Shown here piece after piece: positions 53,056-63,467 of a DNA stretch of 64,000 nucleotides (position 1 is the first letter of the stretch; each line of letters starts with the position of its first letter). Source of the stretch: Alkalihalobacillus sp. AL-G (lineage in GTDB: Bacteria; Bacillota; Bacilli; Bacillales; Fictibacillaceae); contig NZ_CP094656.1 in assembly GCF_030643805.1 (NCBI RefSeq), forward strand, positions 2,232,001-2,296,000. Reading direction: 5' to 3'. A program made the position numbers and the translations under genes. Below the pieces are notes generated by a model. That model saw only the letters and a program-made list of their open reading frames with translations. It had not been told where the DNA came from and did not search any database.

Positions 53056-54211
53056 AGCTGTTATTGTAATCGCCAAACGAACTCCCATCGGCAAAAAAGG
53101 GGGAATGTTAAAGAATTTCCCTTGTGAAAAGCTTGCTGCAGCAGTGATGAAAAATATTGCAGAGGGATCCAGCCTAAATCCAGCAGATATCGATGAAGTG
53201 ATTCTTGGCAACGCAGTTGGTCCTGGAGGGAATATCGCCCGACTTTCATCATTGGCCGCAGGTTTTCCGGTCCATGTACCTGGGGTTACGATTGACCGGC
53301 AATGTGGATCGGGATTGGAAGCTATCAACCTTGCAGCAAGATTGATACAAGCCGGGGCTGGTGAAGTTTTCCTTGCTGGGGGCGTCGAGAGTACAAGTAC
53401 CGAACCCGTAAGAATAGACCAATCAGACAACAGAAGTAACCCGCGTGTGTTAAAACGAGCTCGTTTTTCACCAGAGGAAATTGGTGATCCGGACATGGGA
53501 GTTGCTGCTGAAAATGTCGCTGAAAAATACGGAATCTCACGTCAAGAACAAGACAGCTTTGCTTTATCGAGTTACCAAAAAACATTGAAATCCATTGAGT
53601 CGTCTAACTTTCAGGACGAAATCGTTCCCCTTTCAGCTAATGAGGATGGCACTAATAAAGAAATATGGAATGATGAAAGCCCAAGAGACAGTACGACTTA
53701 CGAAAAATTACTTAAGCGTTCCCGTCCTGTATTCCGTAAGAATGGAACCGTGACCCCCGGCAACTCTTGTTCTGTCAACGATGGAGCCTCTATTGCTCTA
53801 GTCATGTCTGAAGAAAAGGCGAAAAAATCAGGATTGAAACCGATTTTATCCTTCGTTGATTCTATAGCGACAGGTGTTGACCCAAATTATCTTGGAATTG
53901 GCCCGGTTCCTGCCGTCCAAAAGCTTTTGACGCGAAATAGGTTAACACCAGAAAACATTGATTTAGTGGAATTTAATGAAGCATTCGCTGCACAAGTGGC
54001 TGCATCTATCAAGGAACTTTCAATTCCTTTTGAAAAAGTGAATGTCGGTGGGGGAGCCATTGCTTACGGTCACCCATATGGTGCATCAGGGGCAGTGCTG
54101 GTTACCCGATTAGGCCGAGAAATGTCATCTCGAAAAGCCAAATTAGGACTTACTACTCTCGGGATCGGCGGGGGAATCGGATTGGCGACCTTGTTTAAAC
54201 GATATGAATAG
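53048..54211 (+). CDS. Thiolase family protein (YhfS-like) lacking the second active-site Cys
   Basis: A 387-residue thiolase fold. The acylated Cys is in DRQCGSGLEAINLA, the NEAF block in VEFNEAFAAQVA, and the catalytic His in AIAYGHPYGASGA. In the last motif, where thiolases carry CxG (LCIGGG), this protein reads TTLGIGGGIG, so the proton-shuttling Cys is Gly. Condensation or thiolysis may be altered. ATG 53048 overlaps the ligase gene by eight bases and follows AAGGAG. Confidence 0.88.
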   Translation: MNKAVIVIAKRTPIGKKGGMLKNFPCEKLAAAVMKNIAEGSSLNPADIDEVILGNAVGPGGNIARLSSLAAGFPVHVPGVTIDRQCGSGLEAINLAARLIQAGAGEVFLAGGVESTSTEPVRIDQSDNRSNPRVLKRARFSPEEIGDPDMGVAAENVAEKYGISRQEQDSFALSSYQKTLKSIESSNFQDEIVPLSANEDGTNKEIWNDESPRDSTTYEKLLKRSRPVFRKNGTVTPGNSCSVNDGASIALVMSEEKAKKSGLKPILSFVDSIATGVDPNYLGIGPVPAVQKLLTRNRLTPENIDLVEFNEAFAAQVAASIKELSIPFEKVNVGGGAIAYGHPYGASGAVLVTRLGREMSSRKAKLGLTTLGIGGGIGLATLFKRYE

Positions 54212-54285
54212 ATATAGACATATCACCTAAACTCTTAAAAGGAAAAATTGCTAAGTGGTATGAATAGAAACGGGGGAAATCATTA

Positions 54286-54732
54286 ATGATCGACCTTAAA
54301 TGGGAAGGAAAAACAACTGATCCGTTTCAGATTGACGTTAGCAGGAAACTGATTCAGGATTATAGCCTGGTAATAGGGGAGAAAAATCCTATACATCATG
54401 ATCCAGAGGCAGCGAAGTCAGGAGGTTACCCTAATATTATAGCACCTTTGACATTCCCGATTATTTTTTGGCAGCATGCCTCGGTGTTATGGTTGGAAAA
54501 TCATGGCCCTTTATTGCACCGAGATCAAACGTTCATCTATACAGAGCCAATTGTAGCGGGAAGGTCCTATGTTTGTCAGATTCAATTAAAACGAATCATA
54601 AACAGACGGAATATACAATTTCTTGAACACGAGTTATTTGGTCGCGTTGAGTCGTCGATTTTAAAGGATCCATCCTTCAGAGCGAATTCAACGCTTGTTT
54701 TAAAGGAGAATACATATGCCGGAACTTCGTAA
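54286..54732 (+). CDS. MaoC-like dehydratase, N-terminal-domain type
   Basis: A 148-residue single hot-dog protein. Residues 25-50 (LVIGEKNPIHHDPEAAKSGG) match the FAS1-type dehydratase region, which serves as the non-catalytic or partner half in two-subunit MaoC hydratases. It lies directly before a second MaoC gene that keeps the catalytic residues, suggesting a heteromeric enzyme like the mycobacterial HadAB type. ATG follows GGGGGAAATC. Confidence 0.8.
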   Translation: MIDLKWEGKTTDPFQIDVSRKLIQDYSLVIGEKNPIHHDPEAAKSGGYPNIIAPLTFPIIFWQHASVLWLENHGPLLHRDQTFIYTEPIVAGRSYVCQIQLKRIINRRNIQFLEHELFGRVESSILKDPSFRANSTLVLKENTYAGTS

Positions 54733-55129
54733 TATAAACGTTGGAGATAAATTAGAACCGATTGAATCGGAACCAATCACATTAAAATGGTTGAAAAAGT
54801 ATGCAGAAATTTCCGGTGATCAAAGCATGATCCATCTTGACCAGGAAGCAGCGAGGGAATCCGGTTTTTCCAACATTATTGTGCACGGCATGCTAAGCAT
54901 GGGAATTGCCTCCCGTCTCCTTTCACCATGGTTCGATCAATGTGTAAGAGAGTCCACATTCAGCGTCCGGTTTACAGCACCTCTTTACATAGGAGATAGA
55001 CTTATAGTATGCGGTAAAGTAATAGATATCAATCATAAAACGTCCACAATCCGTTTCATCGTCAATGGAAGAAACCCATCCGGTAAGCTTATTTTGAAAG
55101 GTACCACTGAGCTATCACTCCATCAATAG
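54716..55129 (+). CDS. MaoC-like enoyl-CoA hydratase, catalytic half
   Basis: A 137-residue hot-dog protein. The catalytic region appears as SGDQSMIHLDQEAARESGF, with the Asp and His of the (R)-specific hydratases, and IIVHGMLSMG follows. It overlaps the preceding gene by 17 bases, with AAGGAG before ATG. With the partner protein, ligase and thiolase it suggests a small beta-oxidation or acyl-modifying pathway. Confidence 0.82.
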   Translation: MPELRNINVGDKLEPIESEPITLKWLKKYAEISGDQSMIHLDQEAARESGFSNIIVHGMLSMGIASRLLSPWFDQCVRESTFSVRFTAPLYIGDRLIVCGKVIDINHKTSTIRFIVNGRNPSGKLILKGTTELSLHQ

Positions 55130-55168
55130 GAAATTCCGCGTTATATGTAAACCTATATTTTTTTCGGG

Positions 55169-55211
55169 TTGACGTTTCTTTCGACCTATTGCTAAACTAT
55201 ACTTATAGTTT
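55169..55211 (+). promoter_or_regulatory. Promoter and palindrome upstream of bioY
   Basis: TTGACG (55169-55174) and TAAACT (55193-55198) are 18 bases apart. The palindrome AAACTATA-CT-TATAGTTT (55194-55211) covers the -10 and start region, where a repressor would block transcription. BirA is the usual regulator of BioY genes, but the half sites match its consensus only in part. Confidence 0.4.
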
Positions 55212-55233
55212 GTACTAGGGGATGATGATAAAT

Positions 55234-55776
55234 ATGAAGACCACAGACATGATGTATGCATCATTATTTACAGCAATCGTTGCAGTACTTGGCATCCTAC
55301 CACCAATCATGTTACCTTTTATACCTGTTCCAATAACAGCCCAAACACTAGGTGTAATGTTAGCCGGAACTATTTTAGGTGCCAGACTGGGTGGACTCAG
55401 TTTATTCTTGTTTGTCATGCTCGTTGTGGCAGGAGCACCAATATTGTCAGGAGGACGCGGTGGTCTTGGAACAATTATTGGACCAAGCGGCGGCTTTATA
55501 TTAAGCTGGCCAATTGCGGCTTATGTTATTGGATTGCTTGTCCAAAAATTCATGCCATACATAAATTTTTGGAAGTTATTTTTAATCAATATATTTGGTG
55601 GAATCATTATTGTATATATGATAGGGATCCCTTGGCTCGCTATTCTGACTGACCTTTCTTTGGAAAAAGCTGCTGCGGGATCTGCAATTTATCTGCCTGG
55701 GGATACAATAAAAGCCATCATTGTCTCAACTATTGCTCCACAACTACTGAAACGGGCGCAATTAATCAGGGCATAG
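55234..55776 (+). CDS. bioY: Biotin transporter BioY
   Basis: A 180-residue ECF S component with six helices. The N-terminal region PPIMLPFIPVPITAQTLGVM and GGRGGLGTIIGPSGGFILSWP are characteristic of BioY. It imports biotin alone or with a shared energising module. ATG 55222, 55225 and 55234 are all in frame; 55234 is preferred by distance from AGGGG and by N-terminal length. It ends the acyl-CoA cluster, as yhfU does in B. subtilis. Confidence 0.92.
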   Translation: MKTTDMMYASLFTAIVAVLGILPPIMLPFIPVPITAQTLGVMLAGTILGARLGGLSLFLFVMLVVAGAPILSGGRGGLGTIIGPSGGFILSWPIAAYVIGLLVQKFMPYINFWKLFLINIFGGIIIVYMIGIPWLAILTDLSLEKAAAGSAIYLPGDTIKAIIVSTIAPQLLKRAQLIRA

Positions 55777-55864
55777 TTGTTTTATAAACACATCAAGGGA
55801 CGCATGTTTTACTTTAGAGAACTTGCTATTTGCAAGTTCTTTTTATTGTCTTTTTGTTCTAACT

Positions 55865-55883
55865 GTTATACTATATATATAAC
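55865..55883 (+). promoter_or_regulatory. Inverted repeat upstream of the GntR gene
   Basis: GTTATA and TATAAC flank seven bases, and a TATACT box lies within. Position just before a YtrA-type GntR gene suggests an autoregulatory operator over the promoter. Confidence 0.45.
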
Positions 55884-55913
55884 AAACATAACATAAAGGC
55901 AGGTGATAGACTT

Positions 55914-56312
55914 GTGTTTATAAAACTGGATTTAGAATCAAATGAACCGATTTATACCCAATTAATGCATCAAATTATCGCCGGAATAGCTAGAAACGAG
56001 CTTCAACCTGGTGACCGATTGCCCTCAGTAAGGTCATTAGCATCAGATATAGGTATCAATCTTCATACAGTGAACAAAGCGTATCAGCAGCTTAAACAGG
56101 ATGGATTCATCTTAATCCATCGACAAAGGGGAGTTGTCGTTAATCCAGAAGGAATCCCACAAGCGGATAAAGTCTATGGCTCACAGTTAAGAAAAACATT
56201 GAAACCATACATCGCAGAATCGGTATGTCGTGGGATGGATCAGAAAGAATTTTTGCAAATTTGTACAGAATTGTTTAGTGATTTTCAAGATCAAGGGGGA
56301 GAAAAGAAATGA
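55914..56312 (+). CDS. GntR family regulator, YtrA type
   Basis: A 132-residue repressor. The winged helix carries LQPGDRLPSVRSLASDIGIN and NKAYQQLKQDGFI, the typical GntR recognition helix and turn. A short C-terminal helical tail of about 40 residues is the YtrA form. GTG 55914 follows AGGTGATAG. It overlaps the membrane protein gene by four bases, so it most likely controls its own operon. Confidence 0.9.
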   Translation: MFIKLDLESNEPIYTQLMHQIIAGIARNELQPGDRLPSVRSLASDIGINLHTVNKAYQQLKQDGFILIHRQRGVVVNPEGIPQADKVYGSQLRKTLKPYIAESVCRGMDQKEFLQICTELFSDFQDQGGEKK

Positions 56313-57421
56313 ATTCAATGATCGGTTTACTATTAGTCATGTTAATCTTCATTCCGGTAATGATTGCACTGATGTTTATTCCATACTGGACAAGAAGAAC
56401 TGAAAGCTTTGGGGTTTCCATCCCTCAGGAGATCTACCATCATACTGAACTAAAAGAAATGCGTAAGAAATATGCTGCTCTTATTGGAATCCTAAGTATT
56501 CTGGTCATGCTCATTTTTCTAATCTGCATTTCTTTTATAGGGGATAATGAGAACACGATTAGTCTCGGATTAAGCATCATGGTTATGCTATTGATTGGTG
56601 GGGGTTTCCTCGTTTACTTGAGATTTCACAACAAGATGAAATCTTTGAAAGCGGCTGAAGCCTGGGGAAAGGAGAAGTCATCACAAGTTGTTTTAAATAC
56701 GCAATTTCATAACCAAAAACTCACTTACTCGAATCTATGGTTCATCTTGCCTTTTGCGATTTCGTTAACTATGATGATGATAACTCTTCAACTTTATGAT
56801 CAAATCCCAGACAGAATTCCGATGCAATATAATTTTGAAGGGGAAGTCACAAATTGGACAGAGAAATCTTATCGTTCAGTCCTCGTCATGCCGATCATGC
56901 AAGTGTATTTAACCTTATTATTTTTGTTCATCAATACGATGATCGCAAAGGCAAAACAGCAGGTAAGTGCCGAAAATCCTGAGCAATCCTTACAACAAAA
57001 TGTTGTTTTCAGAAGAAGATGGTCAGCATTCATCATCATTACAGGGACGGCGTTAACGCTCTTATTCTCGTTCATTCAATTATCCTTCATTTATCCGATC
57101 AATAATCAGCTCTTAACCATTGTTCCAATCATTTTCGGTATTGGTGTTACGATTGGATCAATCGTACTTTCATTTTCAACAGGGCAAGGTGGGAGTCGCA
57201 TAAATGTCCGTTCTGAGGGAAGCGGAACCGCTTTGAATCGTGATGATGACGAGCATTGGAAGCTCGGCCAGTTTTACTACAATAAAAAAGATCCTTCCTT
57301 ATTTTTAGAAAAACGTTTTGGAATAGGATGGACAGTGAATTTTGCCCGTCCAGCAGCATGGATGATCTTTATATTGATTATTCTGTTAGCAGTCGGAATC
57401 CCTGTCATTTTAGGCGCTTAA
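56309..57421 (+). CDS. Membrane protein with DUF1648 and DUF5808-like regions
   Basis: A 370-residue protein with about eight hydrophobic helices. The middle region QLYDQIPDRIPMQYNFEGEV matches DUF1648, and the loop DEHWKLGQFYYNKKDPSLFL near residue 310 matches DUF5808. Such proteins are common partners of YtrA-type GntR regulators and may protect the cell envelope, though the function is unknown. ATG overlaps the regulator stop. Confidence 0.8.
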   Translation: MNSMIGLLLVMLIFIPVMIALMFIPYWTRRTESFGVSIPQEIYHHTELKEMRKKYAALIGILSILVMLIFLICISFIGDNENTISLGLSIMVMLLIGGGFLVYLRFHNKMKSLKAAEAWGKEKSSQVVLNTQFHNQKLTYSNLWFILPFAISLTMMMITLQLYDQIPDRIPMQYNFEGEVTNWTEKSYRSVLVMPIMQVYLTLLFLFINTMIAKAKQQVSAENPEQSLQQNVVFRRRWSAFIIITGTALTLLFSFIQLSFIYPINNQLLTIVPIIFGIGVTIGSIVLSFSTGQGGSRINVRSEGSGTALNRDDDEHWKLGQFYYNKKDPSLFLEKRFGIGWTVNFARPAAWMIFILIILLAVGIPVILGA

Positions 57422-57439
57422 TATTTTAGTTCGGTTAAA

Positions 57440-57468
57440 GGTCTCCACTCTTGGTGACCATTTTCGAT
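57440..57468 (+). terminator. Weak terminator after the DUF1648 gene
   Basis: GGTCTCC and GGTGACC pair with one mismatch, followed by ATTTT. Confidence 0.4.
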
Positions 57469-57705
57469 GTTTCACTCAATAAGTAAAGAAAGAGAAGGAA
57501 TTGTAATGAAAGAAAGAGAAAAGGAGTATTTTGTTATTTTTTAGAGAAATTAAAGTTTAGAGTCTGGAAGTTTAGATTATTGAATAATAAGGAATTCTAA
57601 GAAGTGTATGGAATACCAATAACAAGTATAATCTTCCAGATTCCAATCAATAGCTTGTATATAAGAGAATTAAAAATACACCATAATTACTTGGAGGTAT
57701 TATGA

Positions 57706-60582
57706 ATGGGCACAAACCGACCAAATAAAAACCAACCATGGCAGGGATTTTATGGTCCCAATCTTGGCTATGCGATTGAACTATACGATCAGTACAAAGA
57801 GGACCCCGATTCTGTTGAAGAAACGATTAGAGAACTTTTTGACACATGGGGGCCGCCGCCTTTAACTACTGGTGTTACGGATCATACAGATACATCCAAA
57901 ACTACAAATGATGCAACCACTATGATGAAGGCAGTTGCAGCTGTGAAGCTTGCTGAAAATATTCGTGCTTACGGGCATTTATCCGCGGACATCCATCCTT
58001 TAGAAGATGCACAAACGGATACACGGTTCCTTAATCCGGCAGAATATCAACTTAGTGAAGATGATTTGAAAGCGATTCCGGCTGAAGTCGTTTGGGCCGA
58101 TGCACCTGATGATATTACATCAGGGCTTGATGCCATAACAAAGCTAAAACAAATCTACACAAAGTCATTAGCGTATGAATTTAGCCATGTACATGATGAG
58201 AGGGAGAGGAAGTGGCTAAACCATATGGTAGAGTCCGGCTCGGTAAATCCCTCCATGTCATCTGAGGAACGTATTGCCCTTTTACAACGATTAACAGAAG
58301 TAGAGGGCTTTGAGAATTTTCTGCATCGAACTTTTGTTGGACAAAAGCGGTTTTCGATCGAAGGTCTCGATACAATGGTTCCTATCCTCGACACCATCAT
58401 TCAAACAGGGGTTCACGATGGTACCCGCAACATCATGATTGGTATGGCTCATCGCGGCCGATTAAATGTTTTGGCACATGTATTAGGAAAGCCTTACGAA
58501 AAAATCTTTTCTGAATTTCACCATTCACCAAATAAAGAACTTGTGCCTTCCGAAGGTTCAATGGGTATTAATTACGGATGGACAGGTGATGTTAAATATC
58601 ATTTGGGCGCTGATCTGGAAATAGAAGATGAGAATATGGAACCCGCATGTTTGACTTTAGCGAATAATCCGAGTCATTTAGAATACGTTAACCCAGTTGT
58701 TGAGGGATATACGCGTGCAGCACAAGAGGAGCGCGGCTCATCAGGTTATCCTCAACTAGACGTCACAAAATCTTTTTCGATATTAATTCATGGGGATGCA
58801 GCCTTTCCAGGGGAAGGAATTGTTGCTGAAACCCTTAATTTAAGTCAGTTACGTGGATACCATACTGGTGGAACCATACATATCATTGCAAACAATCTTG
58901 TAGGATTTACTACCAACAGTACAGATTCCCGATCCACGAAATATGCCAGCGATCTTGCGAAAGGTTTCGAAATTCCGATTGTTCATGTAAATGCGGATGA
59001 TCCGGAAGCTTGTCTTGCTGCAATCTGCCTTGCTTATCAATACCGGAAGCAGTTTCAAAAGGACTTTCTCATTGACTTGATCGGATATCGCCGCTTTGGT
59101 CACAATGAAATGGATGATCCATCTGCAACACAACCGCAGCTATACAATAAAATCAATAATCATCCCACTGTTCGGAGCCTGTATGCAAACATTTTACAAT
59201 CAGAGGGTGTGGTTACAGATGAAAAAGTAAAACAAATGGAAGAGACAGTCCAAAAAAGACTTCAAACCATATATAAAAATGTTTCTAAAGATAATAAAGA
59301 TGGCGAAGTGAAAGGAATAGAGGTGCCAGAAAGGATCGTAAAAGACCTTCCTAATAGTAAAACGGCTGTTCCACTCGATACCCTTCGAGAAATTAATAAG
59401 GGTTTACTAAATTGGCCGAAAGGATTTACCGTTTATCCGAAGTTAGAACGAATCTTAAAGCGTCGAGAAAAGGCCCTTGACGATGGTGGGAAGGTTGATT
59501 GGTCGTTAGGTGAGACGCTGGCATTTGCTACAATCCTGAAAGATGGCACACCAATCCGCTTGACAGGTCAAGATACGGAGCGAGGGACATTCGCCCATCG
59601 GCACCTCATACTGCACAATAGTAAAACAGGGGAAATGTTTTCACCCTTACACGTGCTGCCTCAGGCAAACGCATCATATGCCATTCATAATAGTCCATTG
59701 TCTGAAGCATCCGTCGTCGGCTTCGAATACGGTTATAATGTATTTGCACCTGAAACACTTGTCCTATGGGAGGCACAATACGGAGATTTTGCAAATGCAG
59801 CTCAAGTGATTTATGATCAATTCGTTTCATCAGGTCGGGCAAAATGGGGACAGAAGTCAGGACTCGTTCTCCTTTTACCTCACGGCTACGAAGGGCAAGG
59901 GCCGGAGCACTCAAGTGGACGCCTTGAACGCTTTTTACAATTATCTGCTGAAAATAATTGGACCGTCGCTAATTTGACAAGTGCAGCGCAATATTTTCAT
60001 ATTTTACGCAAGCAAGCAATCATAACGGATAAAGATGAGGTTCGTCCTTTGATTATCATGACACCAAAGAGCTTACTTCGAAACCCGCGTGTTGCTTCAT
60101 CTCCTGTTGAATTCAGTGAAGGTCAGTTTGAAGCCGTTTTGCACCAATCAAGCCTTGGGGATCAAGCCGAACGAGTAAAACGTTTAATCCTATGTAGTGG
60201 CAAGATCGCCATTGATCTTGAGGCCGCGATCGAATCGAATACCCAAGGTTGGAATTGGCTTGATATTCTTCGTATTGAACAACTATATCCGTTCCCAGAA
60301 GGCGAAATGAAAGAAATGATCCTACGGTATGAACACTTGGAAGAAATCATCTGGGTCCAAGAAGAACCAAGAAACATGGGTGCGTGGTCGTATATTGAAT
60401 CAAAAATCAGAGCCATTGCTCCGGATAATTCTTCTGTTTCTTATATTGGACGTCCTGAACGATCCAGTCCTGCAGGCGGAGAGCCTGATATCTATAAAAA
60501 AGAGCAGGAACTGATCGTAAACGAAGCACTGAAATTAAACAATTCAAATACTGTTTCAAGTGAAGGAGGTAATGTTTCGTGA
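57706..60582 (+). CDS. odhA: 2-oxoglutarate dehydrogenase E1 component
   Basis: A 958-residue thiamine diphosphate enzyme of the TCA cycle. An N-terminal E2-binding segment ([20 protein letters not shown]) precedes the E1 core, with [20 protein letters not shown], the ThDP motif start in [20 protein letters not shown] and its end near the [12 protein letters not shown]-like [11 protein letters not shown], and the C-terminal [20 protein letters not shown]. The length is like B. subtilis OdhA. ATG 57706 follows GGAGG by eight bases; ATG 57702 is out of frame. Confidence 0.95.
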   Translation: MGTNRPNKNQPWQGFYGPNLGYAIELYDQYKEDPDSVEETIRELFDTWGPPPLTTGVTDHTDTSKTTNDATTMMKAVAAVKLAENIRAYGHLSADIHPLEDAQTDTRFLNPAEYQLSEDDLKAIPAEVVWADAPDDITSGLDAITKLKQIYTKSLAYEFSHVHDERERKWLNHMVESGSVNPSMSSEERIALLQRLTEVEGFENFLHRTFVGQKRFSIEGLDTMVPILDTIIQTGVHDGTRNIMIGMAHRGRLNVLAHVLGKPYEKIFSEFHHSPNKELVPSEGSMGINYGWTGDVKYHLGADLEIEDENMEPACLTLANNPSHLEYVNPVVEGYTRAAQEERGSSGYPQLDVTKSFSILIHGDAAFPGEGIVAETLNLSQLRGYHTGGTIHIIANNLVGFTTNSTDSRSTKYASDLAKGFEIPIVHVNADDPEACLAAICLAYQYRKQFQKDFLIDLIGYRRFGHNEMDDPSATQPQLYNKINNHPTVRSLYANILQSEGVVTDEKVKQMEETVQKRLQTIYKNVSKDNKDGEVKGIEVPERIVKDLPNSKTAVPLDTLREINKGLLNWPKGFTVYPKLERILKRREKALDDGGKVDWSLGETLAFATILKDGTPIRLTGQDTERGTFAHRHLILHNSKTGEMFSPLHVLPQANASYAIHNSPLSEASVVGFEYGYNVFAPETLVLWEAQYGDFANAAQVIYDQFVSSGRAKWGQKSGLVLLLPHGYEGQGPEHSSGRLERFLQLSAENNWTVANLTSAAQYFHILRKQAIITDKDEVRPLIIMTPKSLLRNPRVASSPVEFSEGQFEAVLHQSSLGDQAERVKRLILCSGKIAIDLEAAIESNTQGWNWLDILRIEQLYPFPEGEMKEMILRYEHLEEIIWVQEEPRNMGAWSYIESKIRAIAPDNSSVSYIGRPERSSPAGGEPDIYKKEQELIVNEALKLNNSNTVSSEGGNVS

Positions 60583-61871
60583 TTGAGATCAAAGTACCGG
60601 AACTCGCAGAATCCATTTCAGAAGGAACCATAGCAGAATGGTTAGTCTCTGTAGGGGAACAGGTCAATAAAGGTGATTACATCGTGGAACTAGAAACCGA
60701 CAAAGTAAATGTTCAAGTCAGTGCCGAAAACGATGGCGTAATACATGAATTATTAAAAGAGCCTGGTGATACAGTGGAAGTAGGCGAAGTGATTGCAACG
60801 ATTAATGAGAACGCGGGTGAAGAAGCATCTGGTGGGGGAGAACAACAAATCCAAGAGCGGTCACAAAGTGAATCCAAACGTGAAAAAGAAGAGAAGTCAG
60901 AGGAAATCACGACCACAAAAACTGCTTTTAAAGAAGAACAAAACGAAACTAACCGTCCAATTGCTTCACCAGCTGCAAGAAAATTAGCAAGAGAGCTAGG
61001 CGTAGATTTGACTCAAGTTAAAGCAAGTGATCCATTAGGAAGAGTTAGATCTGAGGATGTAAAGGGACATGCAAATCAATCACGGGCAGATAAAGCTGAT
61101 AAACCACAATCCATTGATAAAAAAACGAGCAGTGAACAGAAATCAAAGAAGTCCGACGTTAAAACAGATAAACCAGTAGAACGAGTCAAAATGTCACGGC
61201 GTCGACAAACAATCGCCAAAAGGCTTGTTGAGGTTCAGCATACAGCAGCGATGCTGACAACATACAATGAAGTGGACATGACCGCAATCAATGATATTCG
61301 GAAACGTCGTAAAGAAAAGTTTCTGGAACAAAACGATGTAAAACTTGGCTACATGTCATTCTTCACAAAAGCGGTAGTAGGGGCATTAAAAAAGTTCCCG
61401 AGATTAAATGCGGAAATTCAAGGAGACGAGATACTGCTTAAAAGGTTTTATGATATCGGAATTGCAGTCGGTGCAGAAGAAGGGCTCGTGGTCCCTGTTG
61501 TTCGAAATGCAGATCAGCTGAGCTTTGCAGAGATTGAACGGAATATAAAATCTCTATCGAAAAAAGTTCAGTCAAAAAAACTTACCATTGAAGATTTGCA
61601 AGGTGGAACATTTACGATTACGAACGGTGGCATCTTTGGCTCACTGATGTCCTCACCGATACTTAATGCGCCGCAGGTCGGGATACTCGGCATGCACAAA
61701 ATCCAGTGGCGTCCAATAGCCATAGACGACGAAAGAATGGAAAACCGACCGATGATGTATATCGCCCTTTCTTATGATCATAGAATTGTCGATGGAAGCG
61801 AAGCCGTCAGCTTTCTCGTTAGGATAAAAGAGTTATTAGAGGATCCAGAATCATTGTTACTGGAAGGGTAA
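60579..61871 (+). CDS. odhB: 2-oxoglutarate dehydrogenase E2 component
   Basis: A 430-residue dihydrolipoyl succinyltransferase. The lipoyl domain (1-80) has the lipoylated Lys in [13 protein letters not shown] charged linker, a peripheral binding domain ([19 protein letters not shown]) and the catalytic domain follow, ending with the [16 protein letters not shown] active-site motif. GTG 60579 follows GAAGGAGG and overlaps the odhA stop. The shared E3 component is not encoded here. Confidence 0.95.
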   Translation: MIEIKVPELAESISEGTIAEWLVSVGEQVNKGDYIVELETDKVNVQVSAENDGVIHELLKEPGDTVEVGEVIATINENAGEEASGGGEQQIQERSQSESKREKEEKSEEITTTKTAFKEEQNETNRPIASPAARKLARELGVDLTQVKASDPLGRVRSEDVKGHANQSRADKADKPQSIDKKTSSEQKSKKSDVKTDKPVERVKMSRRRQTIAKRLVEVQHTAAMLTTYNEVDMTAINDIRKRRKEKFLEQNDVKLGYMSFFTKAVVGALKKFPRLNAEIQGDEILLKRFYDIGIAVGAEEGLVVPVVRNADQLSFAEIERNIKSLSKKVQSKKLTIEDLQGGTFTITNGGIFGSLMSSPILNAPQVGILGMHKIQWRPIAIDDERMENRPMMYIALSYDHRIVDGSEAVSFLVRIKELLEDPESLLLEG

Positions 61872-62020
61872 ATCAAAAATGGCTGACCCAGAACATCAAT
61901 AAATGTAAATACTATTGCTATGGTATTAGTTACAGAGTCAAAGAATTTTCGTTACAAAAAAGGAATAAGCAAAAACTTGATCCTTTACTTAGGAGCTTAA
62001 TATTATAACAGCTCTGTTAA

Positions 62021-62050
62021 AGGTCTCCAATTTTAGGAGGCCTTTTTATT
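62021..62050 (+). terminator. Terminator after odhAB
   Basis: AGGTCTCC (62021-62028) and GGAGGCCT (62036-62043) form an eight-base stem with one G-U pair, followed by TTTTTATT. Confidence 0.75.
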
Positions 62051-62154
62051 TTGTTTCATTACTCAGTACTCAACAACCGAAAAGAGGAATTTTGAGGATA
62101 GAAAGAGAATGGGAAGGAGTAATACCTAAATGTCCAACTATGGGAGTGAAACAT

Positions 62155-63195
62155 ATGGATATAAATAAGCTATCTGAAAGGTTTAATAACTTTGCGGTTA
62201 TAGAGTGTAAAGGTTCAAGCCCTTTGTATGAGGCCTTGTCTTTACAAATTGCTATAGATACCGACATGCTCAGGTTAAGCTCATATGCTTCAGAAGGTCA
62301 ACCAGTTCCAAACTTGTTTTTAGGTGCTGTGCATTATTTATTACATAAAGATAAGAATCATCCTTTGCATGAATTCTATCCTAGTTTAGTGAATGAACCA
62401 AAAAAACCAGAGGGTGCCTTTACAGAATTTAAGGACTTTTGCGAGCATAATCGAAAGGAAATCATACAAATTCTTCAAAACAAATCGGTGCAAACCAATG
62501 AGGTAAGACGGTGTGCATATCTTTACCCGGTTTTTTGCCACATCTATAAGAAGATAGGAACACCTTTATCATTAATAGAAATTGGGACGAGCGCTGGACT
62601 CCAATTGATGTGGGATCAGTATTCCTACTCGTATGGAGACGATAAGGTGTACGGAAATAAGGACTCATTCCTACATTTAACCGCTTCTCTTAGAGAAGGT
62701 ACTACTCCACAAATGCTTACTAATAGCCCTCCTGTCCATTCTCGTTTGGGGCTGGATCTAAACATAGTTGACTTGAACCATGAAGAGGAGTATTTATGGC
62801 TAAAAGCATTAATTTGGCCAGAACATAAAGAGAGATTAGAAATATTTCAAAAAGCTGCAGTACAAATTCAGCATACACCGCCAACCCTCGTGGAAGGGGA
62901 TGGAGTGGAATTATTAACGAAATATGCAGAAGAAGTATCGAGTGATAGTACAATCTGTATTTTTCATACCCATGTTGCCAATCAATTTCCGGATAGGTTA
63001 AAGCAAAAATTATTCAATCAAGTGAAGGAGATTGGAGAGAAAAGAGATATCTTCCATATATACAACAATATGCGCGACCGAAAACTCCACCTGGATTATT
63101 ACATCAAAGGTAACGAACAAAATGAAGTGATCGGGGACACCGATGGCCATGGGAGATGGTTCGATTGGAATATAGCAATGAGTCAAGAGGTATAA
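62155..63195 (+). CDS. DUF2332 family protein
   Basis: A 346-residue protein. Conserved blocks such as LIEIGTSAGLQLMWD, followed by a region like a class I methyltransferase glycine loop, and IFHTHVANQFP and DGHGRWFDW match DUF2332, whose function is unknown. ATG 62155 has GGGAG eight bases upstream. A 12-codon frame starting at 62130, with AAGGAG before it, overlaps this start and might couple translation. Confidence 0.8.
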   Translation: MDINKLSERFNNFAVIECKGSSPLYEALSLQIAIDTDMLRLSSYASEGQPVPNLFLGAVHYLLHKDKNHPLHEFYPSLVNEPKKPEGAFTEFKDFCEHNRKEIIQILQNKSVQTNEVRRCAYLYPVFCHIYKKIGTPLSLIEIGTSAGLQLMWDQYSYSYGDDKVYGNKDSFLHLTASLREGTTPQMLTNSPPVHSRLGLDLNIVDLNHEEEYLWLKALIWPEHKERLEIFQKAAVQIQHTPPTLVEGDGVELLTKYAEEVSSDSTICIFHTHVANQFPDRLKQKLFNQVKEIGEKRDIFHIYNNMRDRKLHLDYYIKGNEQNEVIGDTDGHGRWFDWNIAMSQEV

Positions 63196-63215
63196 GCATA
63201 CTCAAAATAAAACAA

Positions 63216-63258
63216 CCCTAAAAGGACGTTTGCTAGTCATCCTTTTAGGGCTATCTTT
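63216..63258 (+). terminator. Terminator after the DUF2332 gene
   Basis: CCCTAAAAGGA (63216-63226) and TCCTTTTAGGG (63240-63250) form an eleven-base stem, followed by a T-rich stretch. Confidence 0.78.
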
Positions 63259-63467
63259 CTAGGATGGAAATATTCGGCTGGCAGACAAGTCAATCATGTT
63301 AGGACTGATTGAATGTTTTCGTGTTGATTTATATCAAATCTAATTAGAAACAATCAATCCGGTCATGATTTTACAAGCCGTATTATGGTAATTACATTTC
63401 ATTTAAAAATCATTTCTTTTTAAGTTCATGCTCATATCATGTAAGGTGAAAATAAGGAGGGTATGCC

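Noticed and set aside
62130-62168. A 12-codon frame with AAGGAG overlapping the DUF2332 start
   Set aside because: Possibly a leader for coupling, but too short to claim as a gene; noted in the DUF2332 entry.
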